DNA of 64,000 nt from Gemmatimonadota bacterium (GCA_022823145.1 JAJDXS010000024.1:94319-158318); one strand, 5' to 3'; positions 30,425 to 40,386 are shown, numbered from the stretch's first letter. Made by a program: numbers and translations. Notes: generated from the letters alone by a model not told the origin.

Positions 30425-31774
30425 ATGAGACACAACAAGACAAGGTGGATCCGAAACGGCGTGCTCGGGCCGTTGACCGGCATGCTCCTCTTCGGGGTGG
30501 TGGGCTGCGACACTGAAGAACTGCTTGAGGTCGACCTGCCCGGAATCGTGCCGGAGGAGGCGCTCGACGATCCAACGCTGGCCGCGACCCTGGTCGCCAG
30601 TGTGGTTTCCGACACCGAGTGCGCCTGGGACAACTACGTTGCCGCTGCCGCAAACCACTCCGATGAGTACATCGAATCATCGGGGAACCTTACCATGCGC
30701 AACTGGGGGCTTCGCTGGGTTCCCCCGAACGATCCCAACTATTCCCAGGGAACCTGCGAGGGTTGGGGGTATGGCCTCTACACACCACTTCAGACGGCCC
30801 GCTTCCAGTCCGAGGATATCTATGAGCGCCTTGCGGGCTTCGGTGGTGACGTGCCGAATGTCGGCGAACTCCAGGCCACGGTACGCGCCTACGGCGGATA
30901 TTCGCTTATCGCGCTCGGAGAGGGCTTCTGCGATATGGCGCTCGATGTCGGGCCGCTCATGACCCCGGCCGAAGTGCTCGCGGTGGCCGAAAGTCGCTTC
31001 TCGGAGGCGATCCAGCTGGCCTCCGGTGCCGGAAGGGCCGACCTGGCAAATCTTGCCATGGCCGGGCGCGCGCGCGTCCGCCTCGACCTCGAGGACTTCG
31101 CGGGCGCCATCTCGGACGCGGCGTCAATCCCCGACGGCTTCGCCCACGGAGCGACACGCGACCAGTCGGACGCCCGACGGTACAACACGCACTGCGAGAT
31201 GGTGAACTGCGATATCTGGCGGCACGCTTCGGTGGCCGACAACTACCGCGAACTCACGATCGGCACCGCAGGGGCGGCGACCGAAAGCGACGGCGTGCCC
31301 GACACGCGGGTGAACGTGACCACCGATGGCGAGGTCGGCTTCGACTTCGCCACGGTCTGGTGGTACCACGACAAGATCACCAGCCGCGACGACCCGGTTC
31401 ATATGGGCTCGTACCGGGAAGCTCAGCTGGTACTTGCCGAGGCATCCGCGAGATCGGGCGACACGGACGCCGCGCGGGCGGCGATCAACCGCCTGCGCGC
31501 GGCCGCGGGGCTACCGAGCTTCGACGCGCCGGCGACGCGGGACGAGATGATCGCGGCGGCGATCGAGGAGCGGCGCCGGGAGATGTTCGTCGAGGGGGCG
31601 CACCGGTTCAACGACATGCTCAGGTTCAGGGGCACGGCGTTCGAGATCCCCTTCCTGGGCGACCCGGGGTCGATCCATCCCAATGGCTTCGATCAGACCG
31701 GGACGCCGTACAGCGACGCTACGTGCTTCCCGCTGCCCGAAGTGGAGACGGGATCGAACCCGAACATCTCATAG
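30425..31774 (+). CDS. SusD/RagB family lipoprotein
   Basis: Strong SD GGGAGGAGAAG; lipobox LLFGVVGC; EERRREMFVEGAHRFNDMLRF...CFPLPEVETGSNPN. Alternative start 30377 overlaps the susC stop. Confidence 0.85.
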   Translation: MRHNKTRWIRNGVLGPLTGMLLFGVVGCDTEELLEVDLPGIVPEEALDDPTLAATLVASVVSDTECAWDNYVAAAANHSDEYIESSGNLTMRNWGLRWVPPNDPNYSQGTCEGWGYGLYTPLQTARFQSEDIYERLAGFGGDVPNVGELQATVRAYGGYSLIALGEGFCDMALDVGPLMTPAEVLAVAESRFSEAIQLASGAGRADLANLAMAGRARVRLDLEDFAGAISDAASIPDGFAHGATRDQSDARRYNTHCEMVNCDIWRHASVADNYRELTIGTAGAATESDGVPDTRVNVTTDGEVGFDFATVWWYHDKITSRDDPVHMGSYREAQLVLAEASARSGDTDAARAAINRLRAAAGLPSFDAPATRDEMIAAAIEERRREMFVEGAHRFNDMLRFRGTAFEIPFLGDPGSIHPNGFDQTGTPYSDATCFPLPEVETGSNPNIS

Positions 31775-31793
31775 GGGCGATGACGAGGACCGT

Positions 31794-33620
31794 CTACTCT
31801 GTAGCCCGCCTCCGCGTCCGCACGGGCAGGATGATCCGTGAGGGATACTCCCGGCTGTGGAAGATGATCTGATTCGTGGTGTTCCACTCCGTGTCCGTCG
31901 CGACCGGGTTGCCGGTATTCTGGTTGGGCGCGATGGCGGGGTAGGCGCTGCTCGTCAGGTCGATGCGGATCTTGTGCCCGGGCTCGAAGGAGTGGGCGAT
32001 GTGGCCCAGGTCGATCTCGTAGCGCGCGACTTCGCCGGGGGTCAGGAGCTCCTCCCGGTCGAAACCGTTCCTGTAGCGGGCGCGGATGACACCGATGTTC
32101 GGGCCCAGGTTGACCGCCCTGCCATCGGGATGGACGTCCATGATGCTGGCGACGAAGTCGGTGTCGCGAGCGTCGGTAGCGGCGTGGAACTCGATCACGA
32201 CCCGGCCCACGATCTCGACGGCTTCCGTGATCTCTTCGCTCGTGTAGACCAGGACGTCGTCGCGGCGGTGCAGGGGGGTGCGGTCCTCGCCGAGGAACGT
32301 GGTGCCGGCGGAAGCGGGAACCGGCCGCCTGGGGTCGAAGGTGAACTCGTCCGGCGGTGTGTCGTCGGCCGGCGGTGACCAGGACAACGCGCCGTCCCCG
32401 ACGATCGAGTTCGCGTTCCCGCCGCTGGAGAGGTAAAGACTGGTCGCCTGAATGTCGGCCGGAGGGTACTGGTCGAACTCGCGCCACTCTTCGGCGCCGA
32501 CCACGTAGATCCGGGCCCGCGGCTGGTCGTAGCTGTCGGCAGTGCCCTTCAGATAGTGGTCGAAGAAGGCGAGGTGCTCCGCCTCGTTGTCGACAAGCGC
32601 GTGGGGCTCGAACTCCATGTCGCCGAGGGTGAGGGTGCCGCCGATGAACGTCTCTGCGTGACCCCATGGGCCGGCGAGCATGTACTGCCGGTCGGCGGCC
32701 GGCGAATGGGCCATCATTCCGTCCCAGTAGAACATCGCCCCCGGCTGGTCGCCGTCGAACCATCCCGTGACGTGCAGAACCGGCAGGTCGAGTCCCCGGA
32801 AGTCCTCTTCGGTGAAGTGCAGGCGCTCCCAGTACTCGTTCATCGTGGAGTTCTCGAGGAAGTCGTTGAAGAGCGGCATGTCCCGGCCCATCACGTCGTC
32901 CTGCGTGATCAGCGGCCGCTGCCAGTAGACCGACTCCATGTCCATTCCCGCCGTGTTGGTCTGCATGTTCCGCCCGGAGGTGCCGTTGATCCAGTCGAGA
33001 GACCAGGCCATCATCCACGCGCCTCCGTAGTAGGGCAGCTCGTGCATCCAGCGTCCGGCCGCGGCGGTGGCGACCATGCACCTGAGCGAGGGCGGATGCT
33101 CGCGCGCCGCCAGCCACTGGTCGGTCCCCAGGTACGACACGCCGGCGGTGCACACGTCGCCGTTGGACCAGGGCTGTGCGGCCATCCACTCGATCGTGTC
33201 GTATCCGTCCTCGCCCTCCTGGAAGAAGAAGTCGAACTCCCCGTCGGAGTCGCCCCGGCCGCGCGTGTCCTGAATGGCCACGGCGTAGCCGCGCTCCGCG
33301 AAGTACGTAGCCCATCCGGCCATGGTGAAGTCGCCCATGACCATCGTCTTGAGGTACGGCGTGCGGATGATGAGGGTCGGGAACGGACCGCCTTCGGCCG
33401 GCATCCAGACGTCGGCCGACAGTTCGACGCCGTCGCGCATGGGGGTGCGGACATCGAACATGCGCCTGATCTCGGCGGTCTGGGCGGACGCGGGCGCGGC
33501 CGGAGCGGTCGGCACGGTGAGGATCGCGGCGCAGACGGCCGCGAGCATCACGGCGGCGAATCCGCGCGGCAATACGGACATGCGCGAGCGAAGCGCGTGA
33601 CGATGATCATTCCCTGACAT
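31794..33620 (-). CDS. CocE/NonD family hydrolase (paralog B)
   Basis: Near-identical to 20741-22561 over the mature protein. Confidence 0.92.
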   Translation of the reverse strand: MSGNDHRHALRSRMSVLPRGFAAVMLAAVCAAILTVPTAPAAPASAQTAEIRRMFDVRTPMRDGVELSADVWMPAEGGPFPTLIIRTPYLKTMVMGDFTMAGWATYFAERGYAVAIQDTRGRGDSDGEFDFFFQEGEDGYDTIEWMAAQPWSNGDVCTAGVSYLGTDQWLAAREHPPSLRCMVATAAAGRWMHELPYYGGAWMMAWSLDWINGTSGRNMQTNTAGMDMESVYWQRPLITQDDVMGRDMPLFNDFLENSTMNEYWERLHFTEEDFRGLDLPVLHVTGWFDGDQPGAMFYWDGMMAHSPAADRQYMLAGPWGHAETFIGGTLTLGDMEFEPHALVDNEAEHLAFFDHYLKGTADSYDQPRARIYVVGAEEWREFDQYPPADIQATSLYLSSGGNANSIVGDGALSWSPPADDTPPDEFTFDPRRPVPASAGTTFLGEDRTPLHRRDDVLVYTSEEITEAVEIVGRVVIEFHAATDARDTDFVASIMDVHPDGRAVNLGPNIGVIRARYRNGFDREELLTPGEVARYEIDLGHIAHSFEPGHKIRIDLTSSAYPAIAPNQNTGNPVATDTEWNTTNQIIFHSREYPSRIILPVRTRRRATE

Positions 33621-33664
33621 GATGTGCCTCCTTTGGGGAGCATGTGCCGGCGGGCATTGGCCGC

Positions 33665-33693
33665 ACAATAGACAGCCTCGACGCGTTGCTCAA
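33665..33693 (-). promoter_or_regulatory. Sigma70-like promoter of CocE paralog B
   Basis: Minus strand TTGAGC-17 bp-TATTGT, conserved with 22604-22632. Confidence 0.55.
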
Positions 33694-33714
33694 TGGTGTG
33701 TTACAATGTATGAC

Positions 33715-33936
33715 ATGAAGACCCGGACCGTGACGATCAGGATCGACGCAGCGCTCGGGCGTCGCCTGGATCGGGCGGCAAGGCGCAGCGGCAGGAGCAG
33801 AAGCGCGGTTGTGCGCGACGCACTGGAGCGTCAGCTGGCGCTCGATCAGCTTGCGGAACTGCGCCGACGCATCGTGCCTTTCGCGGAGGCCCGTGGCTAT
33901 CTGACCGACGAAGACGTCTTCCGCGATATCTCTTGA
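33715..33936 (+). CDS. Ribbon-helix-helix (CopG-type) antitoxin/regulator
   Basis: 73 aa MKTRTVTIRIDAALGRRLDRAARRSGRSRSAVVRDALERQL. Confidence 0.8.
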   Translation: MKTRTVTIRIDAALGRRLDRAARRSGRSRSAVVRDALERQLALDQLAELRRRIVPFAEARGYLTDEDVFRDIS

Positions 33937-34331
33937 GGGTCTTCCTCGACACGAACGTCCTGGTCAGTGCCCTGGCTACCCGAGGCATCTGTGCCGACGT
34001 ACTGCAGGTCGTCGTGGCGGAGCACATACTGATCGTGAGCGAGACGGTACTCGGTGAATTCCGCCGTGTGCTTCGTGACAAGCTGGCCGTACCGGTTGCG
34101 ACCGTGGAATCGGCGGAAGCGTTCCTCCGTCGGCAGGGCCTCGTGATCGAGCGGGCACCGGCTCTCGGGATCGAAGTGCGCGATCCCGACGATGTCGCCG
34201 TGCTGGAACAGGCGATTGCCGGCGAGGCGCACATGCTCGTGACCGGAGACCGGGACCTCCTGGAGATCGACGAGGACATCCCCGTCCGAATTGTGTCGCC
34301 GCGCGGTCTGTGGGAAGCGCTCAGGTCATGA
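33933..34331 (+). CDS. PIN-domain toxin (VapC-like)
   Basis: TTG start overlapping the antitoxin stop by 4 bp; FLDTNVLVSAL, SETVLGEF, PDDVAVLEQAIAGEAHMLVTGDRDLL acidic PIN motifs. Confidence 0.85.
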   Translation: MRVFLDTNVLVSALATRGICADVLQVVVAEHILIVSETVLGEFRRVLRDKLAVPVATVESAEAFLRRQGLVIERAPALGIEVRDPDDVAVLEQAIAGEAHMLVTGDRDLLEIDEDIPVRIVSPRGLWEALRS

Positions 34332-34345
34332 AATCGGGCGCCGAG

Positions 34346-34714
34346 TTACCAGGCTCCATCGAACATCCCGGAGCGGGCACCGGGCCGGAATGCCGCAAAC
34401 TCGGCAAAGTCGACCCGCAGATCGGTGATGAGCGCCTCGATGCGGTCGTGGGCCGACTGATTGTCCCTTCGCATCTCGGCCAGCATCTCGAGGGTCCGGA
34501 TCTCCCCGTCCTTGATCGCCGTCGACAACCGGAGCTCGACTTCGGAAACCTTGAGTTCGACCTCTGAAATCCTGAGTTGGGTGTCGGAGATGGACCGCCC
34601 GTAGGCCCACGTGGCCGACACGGCCGCGATCACGATCGTGAGGATCGTTGCGGTGGCCGTGGCCAGTATCTCCCACAGCTTGGGCGGTCCGGTCAGGCGC
34701 TTCATTCCACTCAT
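34346..34714 (-). CDS. Small membrane-anchored coiled-coil protein
   Basis: 123 aa; one TM segment (ILATATATILTIVIAAVSATWAYG) then heptad-like ISEVELKVSEVELRL. Confidence 0.6.
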   Translation of the reverse strand: MSGMKRLTGPPKLWEILATATATILTIVIAAVSATWAYGRSISDTQLRISEVELKVSEVELRLSTAIKDGEIRTLEMLAEMRRDNQSAHDRIEALITDLRVDFAEFAAFRPGARSGMFDGAW

Positions 34715-34906
34715 GTCGGTTTCCTCAGAGCAACTGTAGACACGGTACGACGATGCCGTCAAGCATATTGTCCGGGAAACACGATCCCATCATCGAAGCT
34801 CGGTGGTCTGCGAGATCCTGTCGCCGTCGGGGCGTTCCAGAATGACCGGTTACATTGCACGACACCGCGAAAGCAAGCCAGTAACCATCAGATCGGTTGG
34901 AGCACC

Positions 34907-35491
34907 ATGCGAAGGCGCGTTTCCCAGACTCGGACGGACGACCGGGACGAGACGGGACAGGACGGTTTCGAGGAGCGGATGGCTGGGGTAACTCGTCTTG
35001 CGGGGCGTCGTCGCCTGGTCGAGGAAGCGGTCGTGAAAACACGTCGCGGCGCAGTGGCCCGCGAGCGCCCGACCCGCGGAAAACGGGTAGCGGAGGCAGG
35101 TCCCGCATCGAGAGGCTCCCGTATCGAAATCGGCTCGGTAGCCGGGCTCAAACGACGCCAGGCCGACCTGCTGCGTGGTGGCGACATAGCGATTGAGGCC
35201 CAACTGGACCTGCACGGATTCGTACGCAGAGAGGCTGCGGGCAAGGTGGCAGCGTTTCTGGCCCAGTCCGCCCGGCGCGGCCTCCGCTGCGTCCTCATCA
35301 TTACCGGGCAGGGAAGGCGCGATCCGTTGGCCGAGGCACGGGGCGTGCTGCGCCGGGAACTCGAAGGGTGGTTGAACGTGCCCACAACCCGCCCGCTTGT
35401 ACTGGCGTGCGTGCCTGCGCAGAAGAGGCATGGGGGCCAGGGGGCGTTCTACGTGTTGCTGCGACGGAGGGGGCGGACTCGACCCGGATGA
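34907..35491 (+). CDS. Smr (MutS2 C-terminal-like) domain protein
   Basis: QLDLHGFVRREAAGKVAAFLAQSARRGLRCVLIITGQG: Smr LDLHG and TGxG motifs. Confidence 0.8.
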   Translation: MRRRVSQTRTDDRDETGQDGFEERMAGVTRLAGRRRLVEEAVVKTRRGAVARERPTRGKRVAEAGPASRGSRIEIGSVAGLKRRQADLLRGGDIAIEAQLDLHGFVRREAAGKVAAFLAQSARRGLRCVLIITGQGRRDPLAEARGVLRRELEGWLNVPTTRPLVLACVPAQKRHGGQGAFYVLLRRRGRTRPG

Positions 35492-35600
35492 TCGCACGCG
35501 CCCGCGCCCGCCACTCGGGGCGGCATCGCTGGGCTCTCACCACGTGCCAGATTACCCACCCTCGCCGCCCCGCGGTCGCCGATCGCACAGAGGTTCGCGA

Positions 35601-35631
35601 CCCTTACCCCCCCCTCCCCCCTTAACCCCCC
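35601..35631 (-). other. Potential G-quadruplex at the 3' end of a CocE gene
   Basis: Minus strand GGGGGG-TTAA-GGGGGG-A-GGGGGGGG-TAA-GGG, overlapping the stop codon. Confidence 0.55.
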
Positions 35632-37568
35632 GGATTCACCAAAAGCGTGATGTGCGTCGGATGCTCCGCCGACCGATAAACCCTCTTCGTCGCCTTCGTG
35701 AAATCCTCCTCCACCGCCTCGAAGATGTTCGGCACCCACGTCTGCGGATTGCGGTCGATCACCGGGAACCACGTGCTCTGGACCTGCACCATGATCCTGT
35801 GACCCGCCTGGAAGCGGTGGTCGCGGTCGCGCAGGCTGATCGTGTACGGGGTGATCTCGTTCGGCACGACGGGCTCGGGCACACGGAAACTGTTGCGGAA
35901 GCGGGCACGGAAGACCTCGCCGGCGACCATGTACTGGTAGCCGCGTAACGCCTGGTTGGGATGATCGTCGGGGTAGACGTCGATCAGCTTCACGATCCAG
36001 TCGGCGCCGCTGCCACTGGTCGAGGCGTAGAGGTGGGCCACGATGTCCCCGGTGATCGCGAACCCCTCCTCAAGCGGCTCCGACTCCCAGGTCAGCACGT
36101 CGGGGCGGCCGTCGACGAAGCGCTGGTCCTCGGCCTGCCACAGGTGCCAGCGGTCGTAGTGGATCGGGCGGTACTGGAAGGGCACGGGGTTGTCGGGGTC
36201 CGAGACGTACTCGTCGTATGCGCCGGCGTCGGTTGCCGATGCGGGGGGCGGGTCGAACGAGACCACGCCGTCCTCCCGCAGATAGACGTTGCGCGGCACC
36301 ATGCCCTCGGCGGGCCAGCTGTCGTAGTACTTCCACTCGTTGGAACCGGTCTGGAAGGTGATGGCCTCGGCCGGGGGCAGCGCGCCCTTGTCCTTCAGCC
36401 AATAGGCGAACCAGGGGGCGTGGATCTCGTAGCGGAAATGGCGGGCGGTGGCGCTGCCGAGATCGAAGTCGAGCGCCTGCCGGCCAACTTCGTCGAAGGT
36501 CCAGCCGCCGTGCCGCCAGGGGCCGAGCACGAGGAAGTTCTCGTTGTCGTCGTCGTCCTCCTCGAGCTGCTTGTAGACCTCGATGGGGCCGTAGAAATCC
36601 TCGGCGTCCCACCAGCCGGTGACATGAAGCGCGGGCACGGTCATGCCCTGCAGGTAGGGGAAGACGCCGCACATCTCGGTCTCCCAGTACTCGTCCAGGT
36701 TGGGATGCGCCACGTAGTCGTTCCACATGCGCGAGTTGCCGTTGAGCATCTCGGTCACCCGCGAGAGCGGGCCCATCTCGAGGTAGCGCGTGTACTTGTC
36801 CCACGCGCCCTCGGGGGGCCACAGCTCCGGAGCCATCTCGAACCGCACCGCCGCCTCGTACGCATAGTGGAACCGGAAGGCGCCGTTGTGGTGGAAGTCG
36901 TCGCCGATGAACATGTCGGCGCACGTCGCCTGCGGTGAGACCGCGGCCAGCGCGGGGTGGGGGTCGACCATCGCGCGCGTGGCGAGGAAACCGCCGTAAG
37001 AAATGCCCCACGTGCCGACGCGGCCGTTGTTGCCGGGCACGTTGTTCACCAGCCACTCGATCGTGTCGTAGAAGTCGGTGGACTCGTCGGTGCCGTCGAC
37101 GTCGTCCGGCTTGCGGTTGGGGCGCAGCGTGACGAATTCGCCCTCGGACTCGTAGCGCCCGCGCAGGTCCTGCAGCACGAAGATGTACCCCTCGTCGAAG
37201 AACTCCTCGTACCAGTCCAGCCGGATCGAGTACTCCTGCTCCTGCGGGTTGGCGTAGTAGGGCGTGCGCTCCAGCATGATCGGAAGCGGCTCGGTCTGAC
37301 CCCGCGGGATGTAGATCTCGGTGTGCAGCCGCACGCCGTCGCGCATGGGCACCATGACGTCCCACTTGGGCTCGAAGATCGCCGCGAGGTCGAGGTCGGT
37401 GCGGTCCTCGTAGCCGTACCGGGTCATGACCTCTTCCTGGGCGCTGGCGGGCGCGGCGGTGGCCAGCAAGGCCGCAGCGGCCAGGGGCACGGCCGCAGCG
37501 GGTAGCAGATGTGAGTACATGAGTATATGAGTATGCGTGTATCCCGGATTGCATTCCATCTGTCGCAT
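35622..37568 (-). CDS. CocE/NonD family hydrolase
   Basis: MRDGVRLHTEIYIPRGQ, RVGTWGISYGGFLA, HVTGWWDAEDFYGP. Confidence 0.9.
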   Translation of the reverse strand: MRQMECNPGYTHTHILMYSHLLPAAAVPLAAAALLATAAPASAQEEVMTRYGYEDRTDLDLAAIFEPKWDVMVPMRDGVRLHTEIYIPRGQTEPLPIMLERTPYYANPQEQEYSIRLDWYEEFFDEGYIFVLQDLRGRYESEGEFVTLRPNRKPDDVDGTDESTDFYDTIEWLVNNVPGNNGRVGTWGISYGGFLATRAMVDPHPALAAVSPQATCADMFIGDDFHHNGAFRFHYAYEAAVRFEMAPELWPPEGAWDKYTRYLEMGPLSRVTEMLNGNSRMWNDYVAHPNLDEYWETEMCGVFPYLQGMTVPALHVTGWWDAEDFYGPIEVYKQLEEDDDDNENFLVLGPWRHGGWTFDEVGRQALDFDLGSATARHFRYEIHAPWFAYWLKDKGALPPAEAITFQTGSNEWKYYDSWPAEGMVPRNVYLREDGVVSFDPPPASATDAGAYDEYVSDPDNPVPFQYRPIHYDRWHLWQAEDQRFVDGRPDVLTWESEPLEEGFAITGDIVAHLYASTSGSGADWIVKLIDVYPDDHPNQALRGYQYMVAGEVFRARFRNSFRVPEPVVPNEITPYTISLRDRDHRFQAGHRIMVQVQSTWFPVIDRNPQTWVPNIFEAVEEDFTKATKRVYRSAEHPTHITLLVNPGG

Positions 37569-37672
37569 TGCCAGCCTCCTTTGAGGAAACGGAGCGTGAC
37601 AACCATTGTTACCGCGCGTAGCCTTCGGGGAGCAACCTGTTCCATTGAGCGCGTATGATCGAAAAGGAGCCA

Positions 37673-39100
37673 ATGATGTCACGCACACTCCGAACTGCGG
37701 CAATCCCGCTCGCGATATCCGCCCTGGGCCTGGCCACCTGGGCCTGCCAGCCCGACACCCCCGGCGAACCCGCCTACAGGCAGGCCGCCGCGGAAGACGA
37801 GGACTTCCGGCTCAGATCCGACGTCGAAGCCGCCCTCTCCGCCCGCGCGGACGCCTTCGCCGCCGACCCTGACGACGAAAACGCCCGCCACGCCTACGCG
37901 GACATCCTCTTCAAGCTGGGTGACATGTGGGAGGCAGACGAGGTCATCGCACCCCTCGCCGACCCCACCTCGTGGAACGTTGACGACCTCCAACTCGCCG
38001 CCCGCCTGGCCTACCTCCTCGGAGACTACGGGCGGGCCGAGACGCTCTACGGCAGGATGATGGAACTCACCGAACCGGGCTCCGAGGCCCACGCCGAAGC
38101 GACTCGGGGCCTGACGCTCACCTGGTACCAGACCAACCAGTTCACCAGGGCGCGCGAGCTCCCGGCGCCGGAAGACAACGAGGGCGCATCCAGCCTGCTC
38201 ACCTTCATGCAGGCCTTCGAAGGCGAGCCCTACGGCATCGAGTGGGCAACCGACGAGCGCATCGCGCACCTCCCGATGACCAACGACATCACGCAGCCCG
38301 GCGCCCTTCCCATCGTCGACCTCGAAGTCAACGGCCAGACCGTCTCGCTCATCCTCGACACGGGCGGCGACCGCCTCTACCTCGACAAGGGCATCTACGC
38401 GAGCCTGGGCCTCAACACACTCACCCACCGCGAAGCACGCTACGCCTACACGGGCGGCGCAACGGTCGAAGAGCCCCTCGGGGTCGCCGAAACGGTGACC
38501 ATGGGCGAGGTCACCCTCACCAACGTGCCCGTCGTCGGCGCGACCTGGAAGGAGATCGGCCAGACCAGCGACGGCGTCCTCACCACGCAACTGCTCAAGC
38601 AGTTCCTGAGCACGATGGACTACGACAACCGCCGCATCACGCTCCGCGAACGCACTCCCGGAGCCCTCGCCGAGGTCATGGCGACCTTCGGCGGCACCCC
38701 GCCCCTCGAGGCGCCCTTCTTCATGACGACCACGCACCTCATGTTCGCGAAGGGCGACCTGAACGGCCACGAGATCAACTACTTCATGGACTCCGGGCTC
38801 GCCATGAGCATGCCCATGATCGTGGTCGATGAAACGGTCGAACTCCTCGGCCTCGAAACCAACGACATCGAAGGCACCCCCTACTACTGGACTGCCATCG
38901 AGTCCCACGGCCTCAACGGACTCGTGAAAGGCGCCACGCAAGCCATGGGCAACGTCTTCGTCGAACAGGACTTCTTCTGGCAGAGCGGCTTCATGGCGGA
39001 CGCCCTCATGTCTCACCAGTACCTCTGGCCCCTGGGCTCCTGGACGATCGACTTCGACAACCGGATGTTCTACTTCCCCGCACAGGAGTCTGAGGAATGA
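37673..39100 (+). CDS. Retropepsin-like aspartic protease lipoprotein with TPR-like N-terminal half
   Basis: LATWACQP lipobox; LEVNGQTVSLILDTGGDRLYLD catalytic DTG; second FMDSGLAMSMPM; SD AAGGAG. Confidence 0.8.
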   Translation: MMSRTLRTAAIPLAISALGLATWACQPDTPGEPAYRQAAAEDEDFRLRSDVEAALSARADAFAADPDDENARHAYADILFKLGDMWEADEVIAPLADPTSWNVDDLQLAARLAYLLGDYGRAETLYGRMMELTEPGSEAHAEATRGLTLTWYQTNQFTRARELPAPEDNEGASSLLTFMQAFEGEPYGIEWATDERIAHLPMTNDITQPGALPIVDLEVNGQTVSLILDTGGDRLYLDKGIYASLGLNTLTHREARYAYTGGATVEEPLGVAETVTMGEVTLTNVPVVGATWKEIGQTSDGVLTTQLLKQFLSTMDYDNRRITLRERTPGALAEVMATFGGTPPLEAPFFMTTTHLMFAKGDLNGHEINYFMDSGLAMSMPMIVVDETVELLGLETNDIEGTPYYWTAIESHGLNGLVKGATQAMGNVFVEQDFFWQSGFMADALMSHQYLWPLGSWTIDFDNRMFYFPAQESEE

Positions 39101-40323
39101 GAGTGCGCCGCCGCCCCCCCGGAGCGCTCCCCGCGCGCCTCCGCTTCGCGCTCGGCCACGCAATCGCGCCTGCGTTATGCGCGGCGCCCCTCGCGGCCTC
39201 CGCGGTCCTCGCATTCCACGCGGTCCCGGCGGCGGCCCAGTCCCTCCGCCCGTTCCCCCCGCCCTTCGAGATCCGCGTGCCCGTCCCGCCCGGTCCGCTC
39301 GTCTCCGGAGACACCCGCTACTTCGTCTACGAGCTCCTGATCACGAGCTTCCTGCCCGCCCCGGCGCAGGTGAGCCGCGTCGAGGTCTTTGCCGAATCGG
39401 CAGAGGGACAGCGCCTGCTGGAGTACACGGGCGAGGAGCTGGGCGGCAACATGCTTCCGCCGTTCATCCAGGAGGACGATCCGGTCGTGCAGCGAACCAT
39501 CGGGCCCCGGTCGCACGGGGTGGTGTACGTCATGCTGGCCCTGCCGGCATCCGCCGCCACCCCGGGGCAGTTCTTCCACCGCGTGTGGTTCGATCTTCCC
39601 GCGGGCGACTCCACCGAGGCCGACTACGTGGCCCTGGAGACGCCGATCCACGAGGGCTCCGTGATCGAGATCGGGCCGCCGCTCCGGGGCGGACCGTGGG
39701 CGGTGTTCAACGGTCCCTCCAACGACTCCGGGCACCGCCGCATGCCGCTCCAGCTCTTCGGACGCTCGGCGTTCGCGCAGCGGTACGCGATCGACTACAT
39801 GCTGGTCGACGCCGAGGGCCGCGCCAGTCCTGTGGAGGGCGGCGACAACGACACCTATCCGGGCTACGGCGCGGAAGTGATCGCCGTGGCGGACGGGGTC
39901 GTCTCCTCCGTGCTCGACGGCGTCCCGGAGAACAGGCCCGGAGAGACCTCGCGCCCCGCTGACTTCAACCTGTCCACCGCCATCGGCAACCACGTCATTC
40001 TGGACCTCGGCGAGGGCCGCTACGCGCTGTACGCCCACCTTCTGCCAGGGAGCGTTCCGGTCGAGGTCGGCCAGCAGGTGCGGCGCGGCCAGGTGCTCGG
40101 CCAGGTCGGCAACTCCGGCAACTCGGGTGGCCCGCACCTGCACTTCCACATCACCGACGAGAACGTGCCGCTCGGTGCGGAAGGGTTGCCGTTCGTGCAC
40201 GACGCCTTCGACCTGCTGGGCTTCTGCCGCCAGGGACCAGCCGGGCCATGCGAGATGCACGAGCCGGAGACGCGGCGAGGCGAGACCCCCATGCGGGATC
40301 AGCTGATCCGGTTTCCGGGGTAG
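39097..40323 (+). CDS. M23 family metallopeptidase
   Basis: GNHVILDLGEGRYALYAHLLPGSVPVEVGQQVRRGQVLGQVGNSGNSGGPHLHFHI. Confidence 0.9.
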   Translation: MRVRRRPPGALPARLRFALGHAIAPALCAAPLAASAVLAFHAVPAAAQSLRPFPPPFEIRVPVPPGPLVSGDTRYFVYELLITSFLPAPAQVSRVEVFAESAEGQRLLEYTGEELGGNMLPPFIQEDDPVVQRTIGPRSHGVVYVMLALPASAATPGQFFHRVWFDLPAGDSTEADYVALETPIHEGSVIEIGPPLRGGPWAVFNGPSNDSGHRRMPLQLFGRSAFAQRYAIDYMLVDAEGRASPVEGGDNDTYPGYGAEVIAVADGVVSSVLDGVPENRPGETSRPADFNLSTAIGNHVILDLGEGRYALYAHLLPGSVPVEVGQQVRRGQVLGQVGNSGNSGGPHLHFHITDENVPLGAEGLPFVHDAFDLLGFCRQGPAGPCEMHEPETRRGETPMRDQLIRFPG

Positions 40324-40386
40324 ACGCTTATTATCGGTATCCCGAATCCCACACCAACAACGCCAGGAGCGAGGAAGGGTCGTGAA

